Counted from the stretch's first letter, positions 28,399-37,160 are shown. The stretch is 64,000 bases of DNA from Oceanospirillaceae bacterium (GCA_002724925.1 PBQA01000013.1:620001-684000); one strand, 5' to 3'. The notes: a model not told the origin generated them from the letters alone. Made by a program: numbers and translations.

Positions 28399-28995
28399 GT
28401 GCAACATTTCCTCGCATGGTCGGTATGGGTTGGTATTGGCCTTTTATCCGCTGTCGTTTTCGGTGCTGGTGAAGCGGCCACTGAGCTTTTGCGCTTTGAC
28501 CGTACAGCCGTAGAGGGCGGCGATTGGTGGCGATTACTCACTGCCCACTTCGTTCACCTTTCTTCTGGTCACCTCCTGCTTAACCTGGCGGCGCTTGCTC
28601 TGGCAGCGTATGTTGCCTCGCCCGCAACACCCTTGCGCATGCAAATTCTGGCGTGGGGATGGCTCTGTTTCGCGACGGGGCTTGGCCTGTATCTGTTCGC
28701 CGATGATCTTTATTACTACGTCGGTCTCTCCGGTGCCCTTCATGGTGCGATGCTGATCGCGATTGCTCCATCCCCATACTATTCCCTGAAAGTCCGTATC
28801 ACCGTTGTGCTTGTTATCGTCGTTAAGGTGCTCTGGGAGCAGTCGGGTTTTTACGACGACATGGCAAATGCAGAAATGGTCGGTGGCCGTACAGAGGCCA
28901 GATCGCATTTGTTGGGTGTCATTGCAGGCCTTATCTGGATAGCGCTATCACAGAGTTGGAAACACTATGAGCGAAGAAAATCCCTGGAAAACTAA
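28399..28995 (+). CDS. rhombosortase (GlyGly-CTERM-specific rhomboid protease)
   Basis: Six-helix rhomboid-family intramembrane protease of 198 residues. Catalytic S111 lies in YVGLSGALHGAM and H170 in EARSHLLGVIAG, and the HFVHLSSGHLLLNL motif is in helix 2. The GTG at 28399 has CAGAGGC seven bases upstream and is preferred; a GTG at 28366 would overlap the protease stop. Rhombosortases cleave GlyGly-CTERM tails, and the gene directly follows a protease carrying that tail. This is strong context for an enzyme-substrate pair. Its 3' end overlaps the NUDIX gene by 29 bp. Confidence 0.9.
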   Translation: MQHFLAWSVWVGIGLLSAVVFGAGEAATELLRFDRTAVEGGDWWRLLTAHFVHLSSGHLLLNLAALALAAYVASPATPLRMQILAWGWLCFATGLGLYLFADDLYYYVGLSGALHGAMLIAIAPSPYYSLKVRITVVLVIVVKVLWEQSGFYDDMANAEMVGGRTEARSHLLGVIAGLIWIALSQSWKHYERRKSLEN

Positions 28996-29512
28996 GTCTG
29001 TTACAACGACTTATGAAAACCCCTGGATTAAGGTGGAGCATCATGACGTTCTGAATCCCGCTGGTAATCCGGGGATATACGGAACAGTGAGCTTTAAGAA
29101 CAGAGCCGTAGGCGTTGTTCCTATCGCCGACAACGGCGACACCTGGCTGGTGGGGCAGTATCGTTTTCCGCTGCAGGAATATCACTGGGAGATTCCCATG
29201 GGCGGCGCACCCAAGGGGGAATCCCCCGAAGACTGCGCGCTCAGAGAGTTGCGTGAGGAAAGCGGGCTGATTGCAGAGTCGCTCATACCCATAGGGCGTG
29301 TACATCTGAGTAACTGCATAACCGATGAGGAGGGGCTGCTCTTTGTTGCGCAGGGTCTCACTGAAGGGCCAAGTGAGACTGAGGAGACAGAAGTGTTGAC
29401 ATTACGTCGCCTGCCGTTTGAAGAGGCGTTTCAGATGGCCCAGGATGGTCGCATTACCGATGTACTTTCGGTACTTGCACTGACGCGTATCCGGTTATGC
29501 GGCATCGCCTGA
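28967..29512 (+). CDS. NUDIX hydrolase (ADP-ribose pyrophosphatase-like)
   Basis: Cytoplasmic NUDIX enzyme of 181 residues. The NUDIX box is complete: GGAPKGESPEDCALRELREE followed by SGLI. The preceding YRFPLQEYHWEIPMGG is typical of ADP-ribose/ADP-sugar pyrophosphatases (NudF/NudE-like). It hydrolyses nucleoside diphosphate derivatives; the exact substrate is not determinable. It overlaps rhombosortase by 29 bp, probably for translational coupling rather than shared function. Confidence 0.9.
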   Translation: MSEENPWKTKSVTTTYENPWIKVEHHDVLNPAGNPGIYGTVSFKNRAVGVVPIADNGDTWLVGQYRFPLQEYHWEIPMGGAPKGESPEDCALRELREESGLIAESLIPIGRVHLSNCITDEEGLLFVAQGLTEGPSETEETEVLTLRRLPFEEAFQMAQDGRITDVLSVLALTRIRLCGIA

Positions 29513-29533
29513 TCACGATGGTGATCAGGCGAT
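29504..29533. other. perfect 13-bp hairpin spanning a stop codon
   Basis: ATCGCCTGATCAC and GTGATCAGGCGAT are perfect inverted repeats around a GATG loop. The left arm contains the last codons and stop of the NUDIX gene. There is no T-run, so it is not a classical intrinsic terminator. It may be an mRNA 3'-stabilising hairpin or a protein site between convergent genes. Confidence 0.6.
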
Positions 29534-29585
29534 ATAACACAAAGTCGATTGAGTAATTCTCAGGTCCGGTTTCAGTAAGGCAAGC

Positions 29586-30629
29586 TTAGTGAACCAGTGC
29601 GACCTTCTGGCGAAATCTCTGACGGAACTGGGCGGGTGACATATTCATTTCTTTGATGAATATCCGGTCCAGAGTTCTGCGTCCTGAAAGACCAATATTC
29701 AGAGCGATCTGTTCAATAGGATCTTCTGAGTCGGTCAGCATCTTCTTCGCCATTTCAAGACGAACCTGAGTGACGATCTGCTTCAGTGACGTATCTTCAC
29801 GGTGCAGGTGTCGATTCAGGGTGCGAGCACTGATATGAAAATAGCCAGCCACTTCCTGCTGATTAGCATTCAGGCGGACTTTTTCCTGTAATAGGGCTTT
29901 GCGGATGCGATCTGCCAGAGAACCAGAGCGAGCCAGTTTACGATACTGCTCTTCGACTTCCCGCTTCATCATATTCAGGATATGCGGGTTGGTGTTGTGG
30001 AGGCCCTCATCCAACGCACCGGCAGACAGCAGAATGGCGCACTCTCCTGAATTGTAATTCAGCTTAGCGTTCCATAGCTGTGCCTGGGCCTGTTGATATT
30101 GAGTCGCAGGGTAAGGCAGGTTGATACCCAACAGGTTCAGGCGGTTACCGCAGAGTTGACGCATCCAGTTCAGTAAAACGCTGAGCATAAGCTCGGAGCG
30201 GTGACGCTGATCAGACATGTAGGAAGACTCGCCGACAGGCAGCTTCACTTTGATGGTGCCTTCGCGAGTTCGTGTCACGTTAATCTCGAGTAAGTCACTT
30301 AACAGCGGGGCAAATTTCTCCATGTAGTAGAGAGCTTCGCGCAGGGTGTTGCTGCAAAGAAACAGATTCTGTAACTGACAACTGCTCTGAGTATTGAACT
30401 TATGTGGGGGGTGAACGCACAGTGCTTCATTACCTGACTGACGAATCAGTTTTGCAATGACGTGATCTGCATCCTCTACCGGAATCCGGCAGTCATTATC
30501 TTTGAGCTGTTTAACGACGCGCTGTATATCAGCATCCTGCTCGGCCAGCTGATCAATCGACCGGATACCTGAGTTCTCGATCACCGGGCGGATTAACGCT
30601 GCTGAGACGTAACCTTTATCCATGTTCAT
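29586..30629 (-). CDS. AraC-family transcriptional regulator
   Basis: Regulator of 347 residues from the ATG at 30629; a TTG at 30731 would prepend 34 residues encoded across a palindromic site and is less likely. The N-terminal half (about 1-220) fits the arabinose-binding-like domain of OruR/ArgR-type AraC proteins. The C-terminal 100 residues hold two helix-turn-helix motifs (NQQEVAGYFHISARTLNRHL and EDPIEQIALNIGLSGRRTLD). Here the usual FxxxSxFxRxFKR region is divergent (RTLDRIFIKEMN). The nearest candidate target is the outer-membrane protein gene upstream on the same strand, or itself. Confidence 0.85.
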   Translation of the reverse strand: MNMDKGYVSAALIRPVIENSGIRSIDQLAEQDADIQRVVKQLKDNDCRIPVEDADHVIAKLIRQSGNEALCVHPPHKFNTQSSCQLQNLFLCSNTLREALYYMEKFAPLLSDLLEINVTRTREGTIKVKLPVGESSYMSDQRHRSELMLSVLLNWMRQLCGNRLNLLGINLPYPATQYQQAQAQLWNAKLNYNSGECAILLSAGALDEGLHNTNPHILNMMKREVEEQYRKLARSGSLADRIRKALLQEKVRLNANQQEVAGYFHISARTLNRHLHREDTSLKQIVTQVRLEMAKKMLTDSEDPIEQIALNIGLSGRRTLDRIFIKEMNMSPAQFRQRFRQKVALVH

Positions 30630-30723
30630 ACGCTGGTAACTATTATTGGGATTGTTGTTATTCAACGTCTGCTTAGCCGGACTTTCCTGGTCCCACAGCA
30701 GACAACCATTGCATGGTATACCG

Positions 30724-30742
30724 GGTGACAAAATTTGTCACC
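30724..30742. promoter_or_regulatory. 19-bp perfect palindrome upstream of the AraC gene
   Basis: GGTGACAAAATTTGTCACC: 9-bp arms around a central A, 95 bases upstream of the araC-type start codon and downstream of the outer-membrane protein gene. The length and perfection suggest an operator for a dimeric repressor. AraC proteins themselves usually bind direct repeats, so another regulator is possible. Confidence 0.6.
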
Positions 30743-30863
30743 TGTTACCTCGAGTAGCACTTTGTTGGCTTAGAGGTATAAACCGGCCCATATGACACCA
30801 ACAGAAACCCTTGGTTCCCTAAGGGTAATCGAATATCATAGACAAGTTACGCCAATCTATTGG

Positions 30864-31562
30864 TCAGAATTCGTACTGAAGGCCGAGGCTGTATAGAAAG
30901 AAGCTGGTGGGCTCAATATAAAAACTGTCGAGCGAGGTGGACTCAATCTCCGCGCGAACATTCAGACCTGCCCAGGGATTCCACAGAAGACCGGCACCAG
31001 TAATCAGTTCGACACCGGATGTCTCGTTTTTACCTGCGTCTTCCTTAACGCCATAAGTACCGTCGCCGTAGTAAGTAATACGGGTTTTCTCTACGTCGGC
31101 AATCCAGGCACTGGCTCCGCCCTTAATAAAGAAGTCGAGAGTTTCGGTGTACTCGAAGTTATAGCGCAGATTCACCAGGATACTACGTGCCTGATAACTT
31201 TCGGGGCCAGTGTAGATGGTTTCGCCTGGCACGCCGTTATCGTTACTGTTGCGATCTACATCGCCCTGACTTGCACCACTCAGAAGAGGCGCAATGGTTG
31301 GGTCGTCTTCAAACAGAATGGGTGACGGATCTTTGTAGGACATTTCACCAAAGTCCATCAGGCCGAATTCCAGAGACAGATTTTCAGTAATGTTGGGGCC
31401 GAAAACGATTTTGGCTGCGAAATCTGTTTCGTCGATGTCACTGGTCTGGATGTAAGACCCTGTCATCCCCAGAAATCCCCCATAGCTTTCTGATTCAGCA
31501 GCACTGGCTGTAACACCAGATATTGCCAGAGTGAGCGCTGTCAGTGTGGCAGAGATACGCAT
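30864..31562 (-). CDS. outer-membrane beta-barrel protein
   Basis: Exported protein of 232 residues with a signal peptide (1-21, ending ASA) and alternating amphipathic strands. It ends in YSLGLQYEF, the C-terminal phenylalanine signature for BAM-dependent barrel insertion. The size suggests an eight-stranded OmpA/OmpW-like barrel. A long acidic, Asp/Asn-rich loop (about residues 77-115) would face outside. Function unknown. It is transcribed toward the AraC gene with 234 bp between them. Confidence 0.75.
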   Translation of the reverse strand: MRISATLTALTLAISGVTASAAESESYGGFLGMTGSYIQTSDIDETDFAAKIVFGPNITENLSLEFGLMDFGEMSYKDPSPILFEDDPTIAPLLSGASQGDVDRNSNDNGVPGETIYTGPESYQARSILVNLRYNFEYTETLDFFIKGGASAWIADVEKTRITYYGDGTYGVKEDAGKNETSGVELITGAGLLWNPWAGLNVRAEIESTSLDSFYIEPTSFFLYSLGLQYEF

Positions 31563-31815
31563 GATGTATATCCATTCTTGTTATTGTTGGGCCATCTTTC
31601 CACGGAAACTGATTCAGGTTTCAGTAGTCGGCAGTAGACCGCATAATAACAATGATGTGATTAACTTACAGTCCCCAGAGCGCATTATTTAACCTGTTTT
31701 GAAGATTGCCTTCCGAAGTTGATATTTAATAATGAGAAAGTGCATCTGGATGGTTTTCATTCTCGTTTTTTTGCGATAGGTTGTTATCAATTGTTTTTTT
31801 ATAACTGATTGAAAT

Positions 31816-32235
31816 ATGACAGTTCGAGACACTGGCGCAGGGGCAGCGCCGGAAATAAGAGTTGAAAATGATATTGTGGTGCACGATCTGACGGGCATCA
31901 GTCACTTGAGTCGCGAATTAATGCGCACTCTCTACAAGCAGCGCGTGCACAGGGCCGGCATGTCACCCAAGATGGTCGCTATCATTGCTTCAGATGTTCT
32001 TACTGTTGATTTCGAAGTTCAGATATACGCATCAAACCCCCTGGTGCAAGCCTCTACCACGGCCGTTGCTGTGATCGGTGATTCGTTTATGCTGCAACAC
32101 CTTACCTCAATGTTTCTGTCGTACCATGCGCCAGCTTATCCCGTCAGGCTTTTCAGTCATTACGACGATGCGATGCAGTGGTTGTCTGGTGGAAACCCTG
32201 TGAGTTCTGATGATGAGATTGTAGGGGATAGGTAA
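31816..32235 (+). CDS. hypothetical protein, STAS/SpoIIAA-like length
   Basis: Protein of 139 residues with no signal peptide and alternating beta and alpha segments (VAIIASDVLTVDFEVQIYAS, TAVAVIGDSFMLQHLTSMFL). A C-terminal helix (SHYDDAMQWLSGG) resembles the end of SpoIIAA/STAS-like domains. I do not recognise a defined family. It is a single gene in an AT-rich setting; the 250 bp upstream separates it from the divergent outer-membrane protein gene. Confidence 0.6.
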   Translation: MTVRDTGAGAAPEIRVENDIVVHDLTGISHLSRELMRTLYKQRVHRAGMSPKMVAIIASDVLTVDFEVQIYASNPLVQASTTAVAVIGDSFMLQHLTSMFLSYHAPAYPVRLFSHYDDAMQWLSGGNPVSSDDEIVGDR

Positions 32236-32288
32236 GTACCCGGCTGAGCCCGGGCACTTATCAGTAAGTAGCTGAACTGTCGTTCGGT

Positions 32289-33164
32289 TTACAAGGCTTT
32301 AATGTAACCTGCAAGGTGAACATCGTCGTTGCGGGTAGCTGCTACTTCGAAGTTAATTTCCTGATCTTTTTTGCCTGAGTGCAGCTCCACTTTGGCTGGC
32401 AGGAAAATCGGACGTTTAAACTCAACGTAGATTTCTGCGGCATCTGAGCCCAGCATCTTATGAACGCTCGCTGCAGCGCGACCTTTGGTCCACATACCGT
32501 GAGCAAGGTGACGTTTGAAGCCGAACGCTTTCGCTGCGATAACACCCCAGTGAATAGGGTTCGGGTCACCGGCAACGGGACCATACTTCAGGCCGAGGTT
32601 TGACGGCAGTGTCCAGGTTTCGCTTTCAGTGTACTCAGGGTTCTCTGGAAGAACCTGCTCGACTTCTTTCTTCTCGACGCCTTTGCTTGGCAGCAGTGCC
32701 AGATACGTGCTGAGACCCTCCCAGACAAGCTCCATACCCACACGAATTTCGGTGCGAAGGCTGACCTCCAGACCTTTATGTGTGCGGTTTGAACCAGCAA
32801 AGAAAGCACGTACGTCAAGCGCTTCGCCCAATTTGATACCGCGGTGCTGGGTAATCTTATTGGTGACGTGAACCATCCCCATGATCCCCAGTGGGAAGGT
32901 ACGGTGCAGCATCAGCTCCATGTGCAACTTGAACGCAGCGACGTGCGGATAGGTAATCGGCAGCAGCTCGCTCTTAGTGTCGAAGCCACAGATACTGGAG
33001 TAATCTTTGACGTTTTTTTTGCTTGGGACGTGGCCGTAAATGACCGCATCCATATTTGGCAACTCAGGGTTGCGGATGTTGGTGTTGCGTGAAAACGCAG
33101 AGCGCACAGTGTGATTTGCAACGCTCGGAAGCTTTTTTAACTCAATACGGGTAGCGTGATACAT
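32289..33164 (-). CDS. MaoC-like hydratase/dehydratase
   Basis: Hot-dog-fold protein of 291 residues from the ATG at 33164, which has AGGA eight bases upstream. The C-terminal MaoC motif is clear: YGPVAGDPNPIHW followed by FGFKRHLAHGMWT, containing the Asp/His pair of (R)-specific enoyl hydratases. The N-terminal half is a second, degenerate hot-dog. It probably hydrates enoyl-CoA in fatty acid or related metabolism. An AraC-type regulator gene is divergent, 178 bp away, and may control it (inference). Confidence 0.85.
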   Translation of the reverse strand: MYHATRIELKKLPSVANHTVRSAFSRNTNIRNPELPNMDAVIYGHVPSKKNVKDYSSICGFDTKSELLPITYPHVAAFKLHMELMLHRTFPLGIMGMVHVTNKITQHRGIKLGEALDVRAFFAGSNRTHKGLEVSLRTEIRVGMELVWEGLSTYLALLPSKGVEKKEVEQVLPENPEYTESETWTLPSNLGLKYGPVAGDPNPIHWGVIAAKAFGFKRHLAHGMWTKGRAAASVHKMLGSDAAEIYVEFKRPIFLPAKVELHSGKKDQEINFEVAATRNDDVHLAGYIKAL

Positions 33165-33342
33165 AAATAAAGTCCTGAAAAAACTCTTTTTTGACACATA
33201 TCAAGCCAGATAGTAGGCCGGCCAGAGCGGATCACCATTGGCGCAATCACGCGGGTTCTGCGTCAGATCGGTCAATAAGGCTTGCAGACGGCCGAGTATC
33301 TGGCAAAATCGCACTCTCTTCTTTTTGGAATATCAAACACTT

Positions 33343-34362
33343 ATGTCTGGCGGAATGGCTGAATTGCGTGACTCCGGCATCATGATCCAACTTGCGCATC
33401 ATGCGATGCTGAAGATGGGGATTAATGCTGATGAGGTCTGGCAGAGACTTGGGGTCACACCTGAGGTCCTGCAGGATCGCAATCTTCGTACCCCCCACGA
33501 CGCTCAGATTATCTTCTGGAGTGTTATGGAAGAGGTCTCTGGTGATCCTGATATTGGTATTCACCTCGGCGAAAATATGCCTGTCTACAAAGGGCAGGTG
33601 TTGCAGTATCTCTTCTTGTCGAGTCCAACCTTTGGCGAAGGGCTGAAGCGGGCATTGAGTTACCAACGTCTGTTGAGCGATGCCTCTCAGGCGAGTATTG
33701 AGATAGACAGTCATCAGGCATCGGTGAAAGTAGAGTCGGCGAGCGACAAAGTAACCGGTCTGCGTCACTTGAACGAATGCATGGTGTTAGGTCTGGTACG
33801 CTTTTTTGAGTACGTGACGGATGAGCAATTCCGCCCGGCGGCGATTGAATTCACACATCCAGAACCCGAGAACTGCTCAGAGCATCATCGCATCTTTGAT
33901 TGCGATGTTCGTTTCGGCTGCAGTGAAAATCGTATTCGCTTTGATGACAGTCTACTGGATCTGCCGTCATTGCACGCTGAACCAGAGTTGTTACAACTTC
34001 ACGAGAAGCTTGCCAGCGAGCATGTTGCCAAGCTTGAACGCCAGGATGTTGTTTCCAGGGTGTACAAAGTCTTTGGTGAAGTACTGGAAACAGGCCAGGT
34101 CAATCTTGATGACGTGGCAGGGCGTCTGGATATGAAACCGCGCACACTGAGAACCCGTCTGACCGAGGCGGGTACCAACTTTAATCAATTGCTCGCTGAC
34201 TATCGATGCAATCTGGCCAAGCGACTGCTGTCCGGTACTGATGAGAGTATTGATGAGATCGTCTACCTTACGGGATTCTCTGAGCCCAGTACCTTTTATC
34301 GGGCGTTTAAGCGCTGGACGAATCAGACACCGGTTGAGTATCGCAACAGCCGTCGAAGCTGA
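33343..34362 (+). CDS. AraC-family transcriptional regulator
   Basis: Regulator of 339 residues from the ATG at 33343; ATG at 33355 or an upstream start at 33238 are possible. An N-terminal arabinose-binding-like domain (about 10-200) precedes the DNA-binding domain. That domain carries VNLDDVAGRLDMKPRTLRTRL and ESIDEIVYLTGFSEPSTFYRAFKRWTNQTPVEYR across the two helix-turn-helix units. It belongs to the OruR-like branch, as do the AraC proteins at 29.6 and 55.6 kb. Divergent from the MaoC gene, its likely target. Confidence 0.87.
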   Translation: MSGGMAELRDSGIMIQLAHHAMLKMGINADEVWQRLGVTPEVLQDRNLRTPHDAQIIFWSVMEEVSGDPDIGIHLGENMPVYKGQVLQYLFLSSPTFGEGLKRALSYQRLLSDASQASIEIDSHQASVKVESASDKVTGLRHLNECMVLGLVRFFEYVTDEQFRPAAIEFTHPEPENCSEHHRIFDCDVRFGCSENRIRFDDSLLDLPSLHAEPELLQLHEKLASEHVAKLERQDVVSRVYKVFGEVLETGQVNLDDVAGRLDMKPRTLRTRLTEAGTNFNQLLADYRCNLAKRLLSGTDESIDEIVYLTGFSEPSTFYRAFKRWTNQTPVEYRNSRRS

Positions 34363-34493
34363 TTGATCCGCGCCATGCGGGACAGCCCACGCCAATTTAG
34401 TGTAAATATTTGCTGAACGGGCTATTTTCGCTTAAGAAAACAGCTTCCCGACCGATATAGAAGTCACACTCATCGGTCACTGCGGAGCTTGCT

Positions 34494-35603
34494 ATGAACA
34501 TTCCGTCTTTTTCATCATTCTCCAGCGCAGGTTTTCAGAACTACGGCAAAAGCCTGGGCAACCTGCAGCGATCCTCTCAGGAATCGGCTCAGTCGCAAAA
34601 TACTTCAAACCGTCCGGCGCAGGGGGGCAAGTCTGAGCAAGCCGCTAACACCACGTCAGCTCAGCCTGTTTCCACTCAAAGCCCTGAAGTTACAGCTACC
34701 AATATTCTTCGTCATGTCTATCAAAGTGTTGAAGGCCTGCGGGCAGCGGGCGCGTCGGAAGAGCGGATCGCTGAGCGTCTCGAAGCGGCGCGAGAAGGCA
34801 TTGAGAAAGGTTATGGAGAGGCTCGCTCTATTCTTGAGGATCTCGGGCGGCTTGATGAAGCCCTCGCAACAGATATCGATAAGGGCGAAGCTTTGATTGC
34901 AGAAGGACTGAAGCAGATTGAGGCCGGTGAGAAGCCCGATTTACTGACGCCTCAGATTCCAGAGCGCGATGACTCATCTGACAGGGCGCAAAGCTCTGCG
35001 CCTGCGGGGTTCACGCTGGCAGGTACGAGAACATCACAAAGCCTTTCACTTGAAGTTGTCACCCGCGATGGAGATAAAGTCACCGTGAATTTCCGTCAGA
35101 AAGAGGGTGGGATCAGCCTGACCACGCCAGGGATGAGTCTGACGGCCAGTGCGTTTTCCAGCCGTTTTGATATGCAGGTAGAGGGGAATCTCGATGAAGG
35201 AGAGCTTAATGCACTGCAAACTCTGTTTGACGATGTTGGCAAACTGAGCGAAACATTTTATGGCGGAGACCTTGGTGCGGCGCTCGAAGAGGCAATGCAG
35301 CTTGGTTTTGACGGTAATGAACTGGCTTCTATGAGCCTCGAATTGCGCCAGAGAAGCTTCTCAAGCGTTTCCCGTGCATACGGTGAGTCAGGCCCATCGC
35401 TGCCGACACCGCGCCTCGAATCTCAGCAGAATATGATTTCTGACTACGTTAAAAGCTATACCGAAGCATTGGATCGCGCTAAGCCACTTGCCGAACCACG
35501 GGACACATTGCAGAAAATGCTGGATGCACTCGTGCCAGACGATTCAAGAATGGACGCATTGCGCCAATTTAATGCAGGTCTCGGCAAGCTGCTCGATCGC
35601 TGA
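34494..35603 (+). CDS. DUF5610-like hypothetical protein
   Basis: Protein of 369 residues with a Ser/Gln-rich, low-complexity first 65 residues and no signal peptide. A helical DUF5610-type segment (about 68-145) follows, with HVYQSVEGLRAAGASEERI and EKGYGEARSILEDLGRLDE. A beta-rich middle part (about 178-225) and a helical C-terminus complete it. GGAG precedes the ATG at 34494. The function of the family is unknown; the composition recalls flagellar- or secretion-associated accessory proteins but no such genes are near. Followed by a hairpin terminator. Confidence 0.72.
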   Translation: MNIPSFSSFSSAGFQNYGKSLGNLQRSSQESAQSQNTSNRPAQGGKSEQAANTTSAQPVSTQSPEVTATNILRHVYQSVEGLRAAGASEERIAERLEAAREGIEKGYGEARSILEDLGRLDEALATDIDKGEALIAEGLKQIEAGEKPDLLTPQIPERDDSSDRAQSSAPAGFTLAGTRTSQSLSLEVVTRDGDKVTVNFRQKEGGISLTTPGMSLTASAFSSRFDMQVEGNLDEGELNALQTLFDDVGKLSETFYGGDLGAALEEAMQLGFDGNELASMSLELRQRSFSSVSRAYGESGPSLPTPRLESQQNMISDYVKSYTEALDRAKPLAEPRDTLQKMLDALVPDDSRMDALRQFNAGLGKLLDR

Positions 35604-35634
35604 TCTTCTGAACGTCTCTTAACAGCATGCTCCT

Positions 35635-35670
35635 ACGTCGCCAGATAGGATTACACCTCTGGCGGCGTTA
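35635..35670 (+). terminator. terminator after the DUF5610 gene
   Basis: ACGTCGCCAGA (35635-35645) pairs with TCTGGCGGCGT (35658-35668), an 11-bp stem with one T-G wobble. An AT-rich stretch with TTTTATT follows. Confidence 0.6.
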
Positions 35671-35706
35671 TACTTTTATTCCTGTTATAACTTCGGTAAA
35701 CCAACC

Positions 35707-35955
35707 TTGAGCTACGTTCTTCTGGGGACTTCTGAGTGCCATCTTTGTGACCAGGCTTCGGCAATTGTGACTGAAGGCGCAGAGGGCCTTGCGGTCACCG
35801 TATACATTGAAGATATTACCGACATTGAGGGTGGCGTTGACCGGTATGGTCTACGGATACCTGTCCTCCGCAACGAAATAACAGGCGAAGAACTCAACTG
35901 GCCGTTTACGGCGGCTGATGTTCGAGCTTTGTTCACCGCTTCAGATAAGGAATAA
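35707..35955 (+). CDS. DUF836 glutaredoxin-family protein
   Basis: Small thioredoxin-fold protein of 82 residues. The active site is ECHLCDQA (CxxC type), the cis-Pro lies in YGLRIPVL, and the C-terminus LNWPFTAADVRALF is typical of DUF836. I see no in-frame ATG, so the TTG at 35707 is the probable start. It is two bases upstream of the lipoprotein gene and probably cotranscribed with it. A role as a glutathione- or thioredoxin-linked reductase is inferred from the fold. Confidence 0.8.
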   Translation: MSYVLLGTSECHLCDQASAIVTEGAEGLAVTVYIEDITDIEGGVDRYGLRIPVLRNEITGEELNWPFTAADVRALFTASDKE

Positions 35956-35957
35956 AA

Positions 35958-36671
35958 ATGACCAGAGCACTGCTTTCCATGGTTGCAGCAGCGACGTTCT
36001 TGACCGGTTGTGCAAGTAACCAGCTCTCCCCAAAAGGAGACGCAATTTTTTACGCATTACAAGCAGACACCATGATGAACACCTGGCGTTATGAATGTGC
36101 GGCGGTCAGTGGTCGCGCTAACTATGCCGCGGAGACAGCAAGAGCAGACTGGTGGCAACGTAACGGTGATGCTGTTGAGGCTGCAGACTTTGGCCTTGCC
36201 TACAATTTGATTACGGTCACAGATACCCGGTTAGATACGGGAGCGCGTGTGGCTATGGGGCTGACTTGGGAAGTCCAGGAGCGCGCGGTGCAGACGGTCA
36301 GGAATAAACTTGAAGGTGCTTCAGATAAAGAAGATCTGTGTGTGAAAATTCTTGGTGAATATCAGGCGGGTGAGTGGGATATCAAAGGCTCAGAAGAAAT
36401 TCAGCAGGCGCTGTCGAGCCTTGAAGCGACTGCCGCGAAAGAGCAGGACACCTATCGTGAGCGCAAAGGCATGGTCGAAACAGCAACGGGTAAGCGTTAT
36501 GGACGTTCGCTTTATGTCGTTGAGAAACTCTCAGATCAACAAAGCTGTGACCGTTCAGGTGTCAGCCTGATCAAGGGTGAATGGCCTTATGAAATTTATA
36601 ATGTTGAATGTGATGATCAACCACTGAGTATCGTGCGCTGTGAGTGGGGGCGTTGTACCTTCGTTGAGTAA
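35958..36671 (+). CDS. hypothetical lipoprotein
   Basis: Protein of 237 residues with a lipoprotein signal (FLTGCASN, lipidated C18). The mature part is soluble and mixed alpha/beta, with four to five cysteines (YECAAVS, EDLCVKI, QSCDRSG, VECDDQ, VRCEWGRC) that could form periplasmic disulfides. I do not recognise a family. SD AAGGAAT precedes the ATG, and a terminator follows. Confidence 0.75.
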   Translation: MTRALLSMVAAATFLTGCASNQLSPKGDAIFYALQADTMMNTWRYECAAVSGRANYAAETARADWWQRNGDAVEAADFGLAYNLITVTDTRLDTGARVAMGLTWEVQERAVQTVRNKLEGASDKEDLCVKILGEYQAGEWDIKGSEEIQQALSSLEATAAKEQDTYRERKGMVETATGKRYGRSLYVVEKLSDQQSCDRSGVSLIKGEWPYEIYNVECDDQPLSIVRCEWGRCTFVE

Positions 36672-36708
36672 GGTCTTTCATGGCTCCTTGTATGGTGCAG
36701 TTTATGAT

Positions 36709-36737
36709 TAAAAAAGGAGGCTGATGCCTCCTTTTTA
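36709..36737. terminator. bidirectional terminator
   Basis: AAAAAGGAGGC and GCCTCCTTTTT form an 11-bp stem with a TGAT loop, between the lipoprotein gene (plus) and the ComEA-like gene (minus). Confidence 0.92.
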
Positions 36738-36748
36738 TTGTTCAGTGC

Positions 36749-37018
36749 TTATTCCAGGCTCAGTAGTGGGCGGTTCGAATTAAGGATTGATTCGCCTATC
36801 CCTTTAACTTGAGTGATGTCTTCAACTTTATCAAACTGCCCGTGTTCTTTGCGGTGGGCAACAATAGCTTCTGCTTTTGCTTTGCCAACGCCTTTCAGTT
36901 CACTGAGTTCTTCAGCGGACGCAGTATTAATATTCACTGGGCCACCCGGCTCTTCAGCATAAACCTGAGAGAAAGCCAGTGATGCTGCAAGAATGAGTAG
37001 AGAAATAAATCCTTTCAT
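36749..37018 (-). CDS. ComEA-family helix-hairpin-helix DNA-binding protein
   Basis: Small exported protein of 89 residues with a signal peptide (ending VYAEE) and a double helix-hairpin-helix domain (VNINTASAEELSELKGVGKAK and FDKVEDITQVKGIGESIL). The ATG at 37018 has AAGGAA eight bases upstream; a TTG at 37024 is not needed. Such periplasmic proteins bind double-stranded DNA during uptake in naturally competent bacteria, though many gammaproteobacteria carry the short form without proven competence. Monocistronic. Confidence 0.9.
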   Translation of the reverse strand: MKGFISLLILAASLAFSQVYAEEPGGPVNINTASAEELSELKGVGKAKAEAIVAHRKEHGQFDKVEDITQVKGIGESILNSNRPLLSLE

Positions 37019-37133
37019 AGCCAATTTCCTTAAATGTTATCGGGTACCTGAGGCACAGGTAAGTCGTTCTCTGATTTCAGAGATTTCCAGATTAACAGTG
37101 AAGAAATGATGAAAGATATACGAATATATTATT

Positions 37134-37160
37134 AAAAAAAGGCCACGTTTAAGGCCTTTT
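37134..37160 (-). terminator. terminator for topA
   Basis: AAAGGCC (37138-37144) pairs with GGCCTTT (37153-37159). Read on the minus strand the T-rich flank (TTTTTTTAAT) follows the stem, downstream of the topA stop at 37215. Confidence 0.8.
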
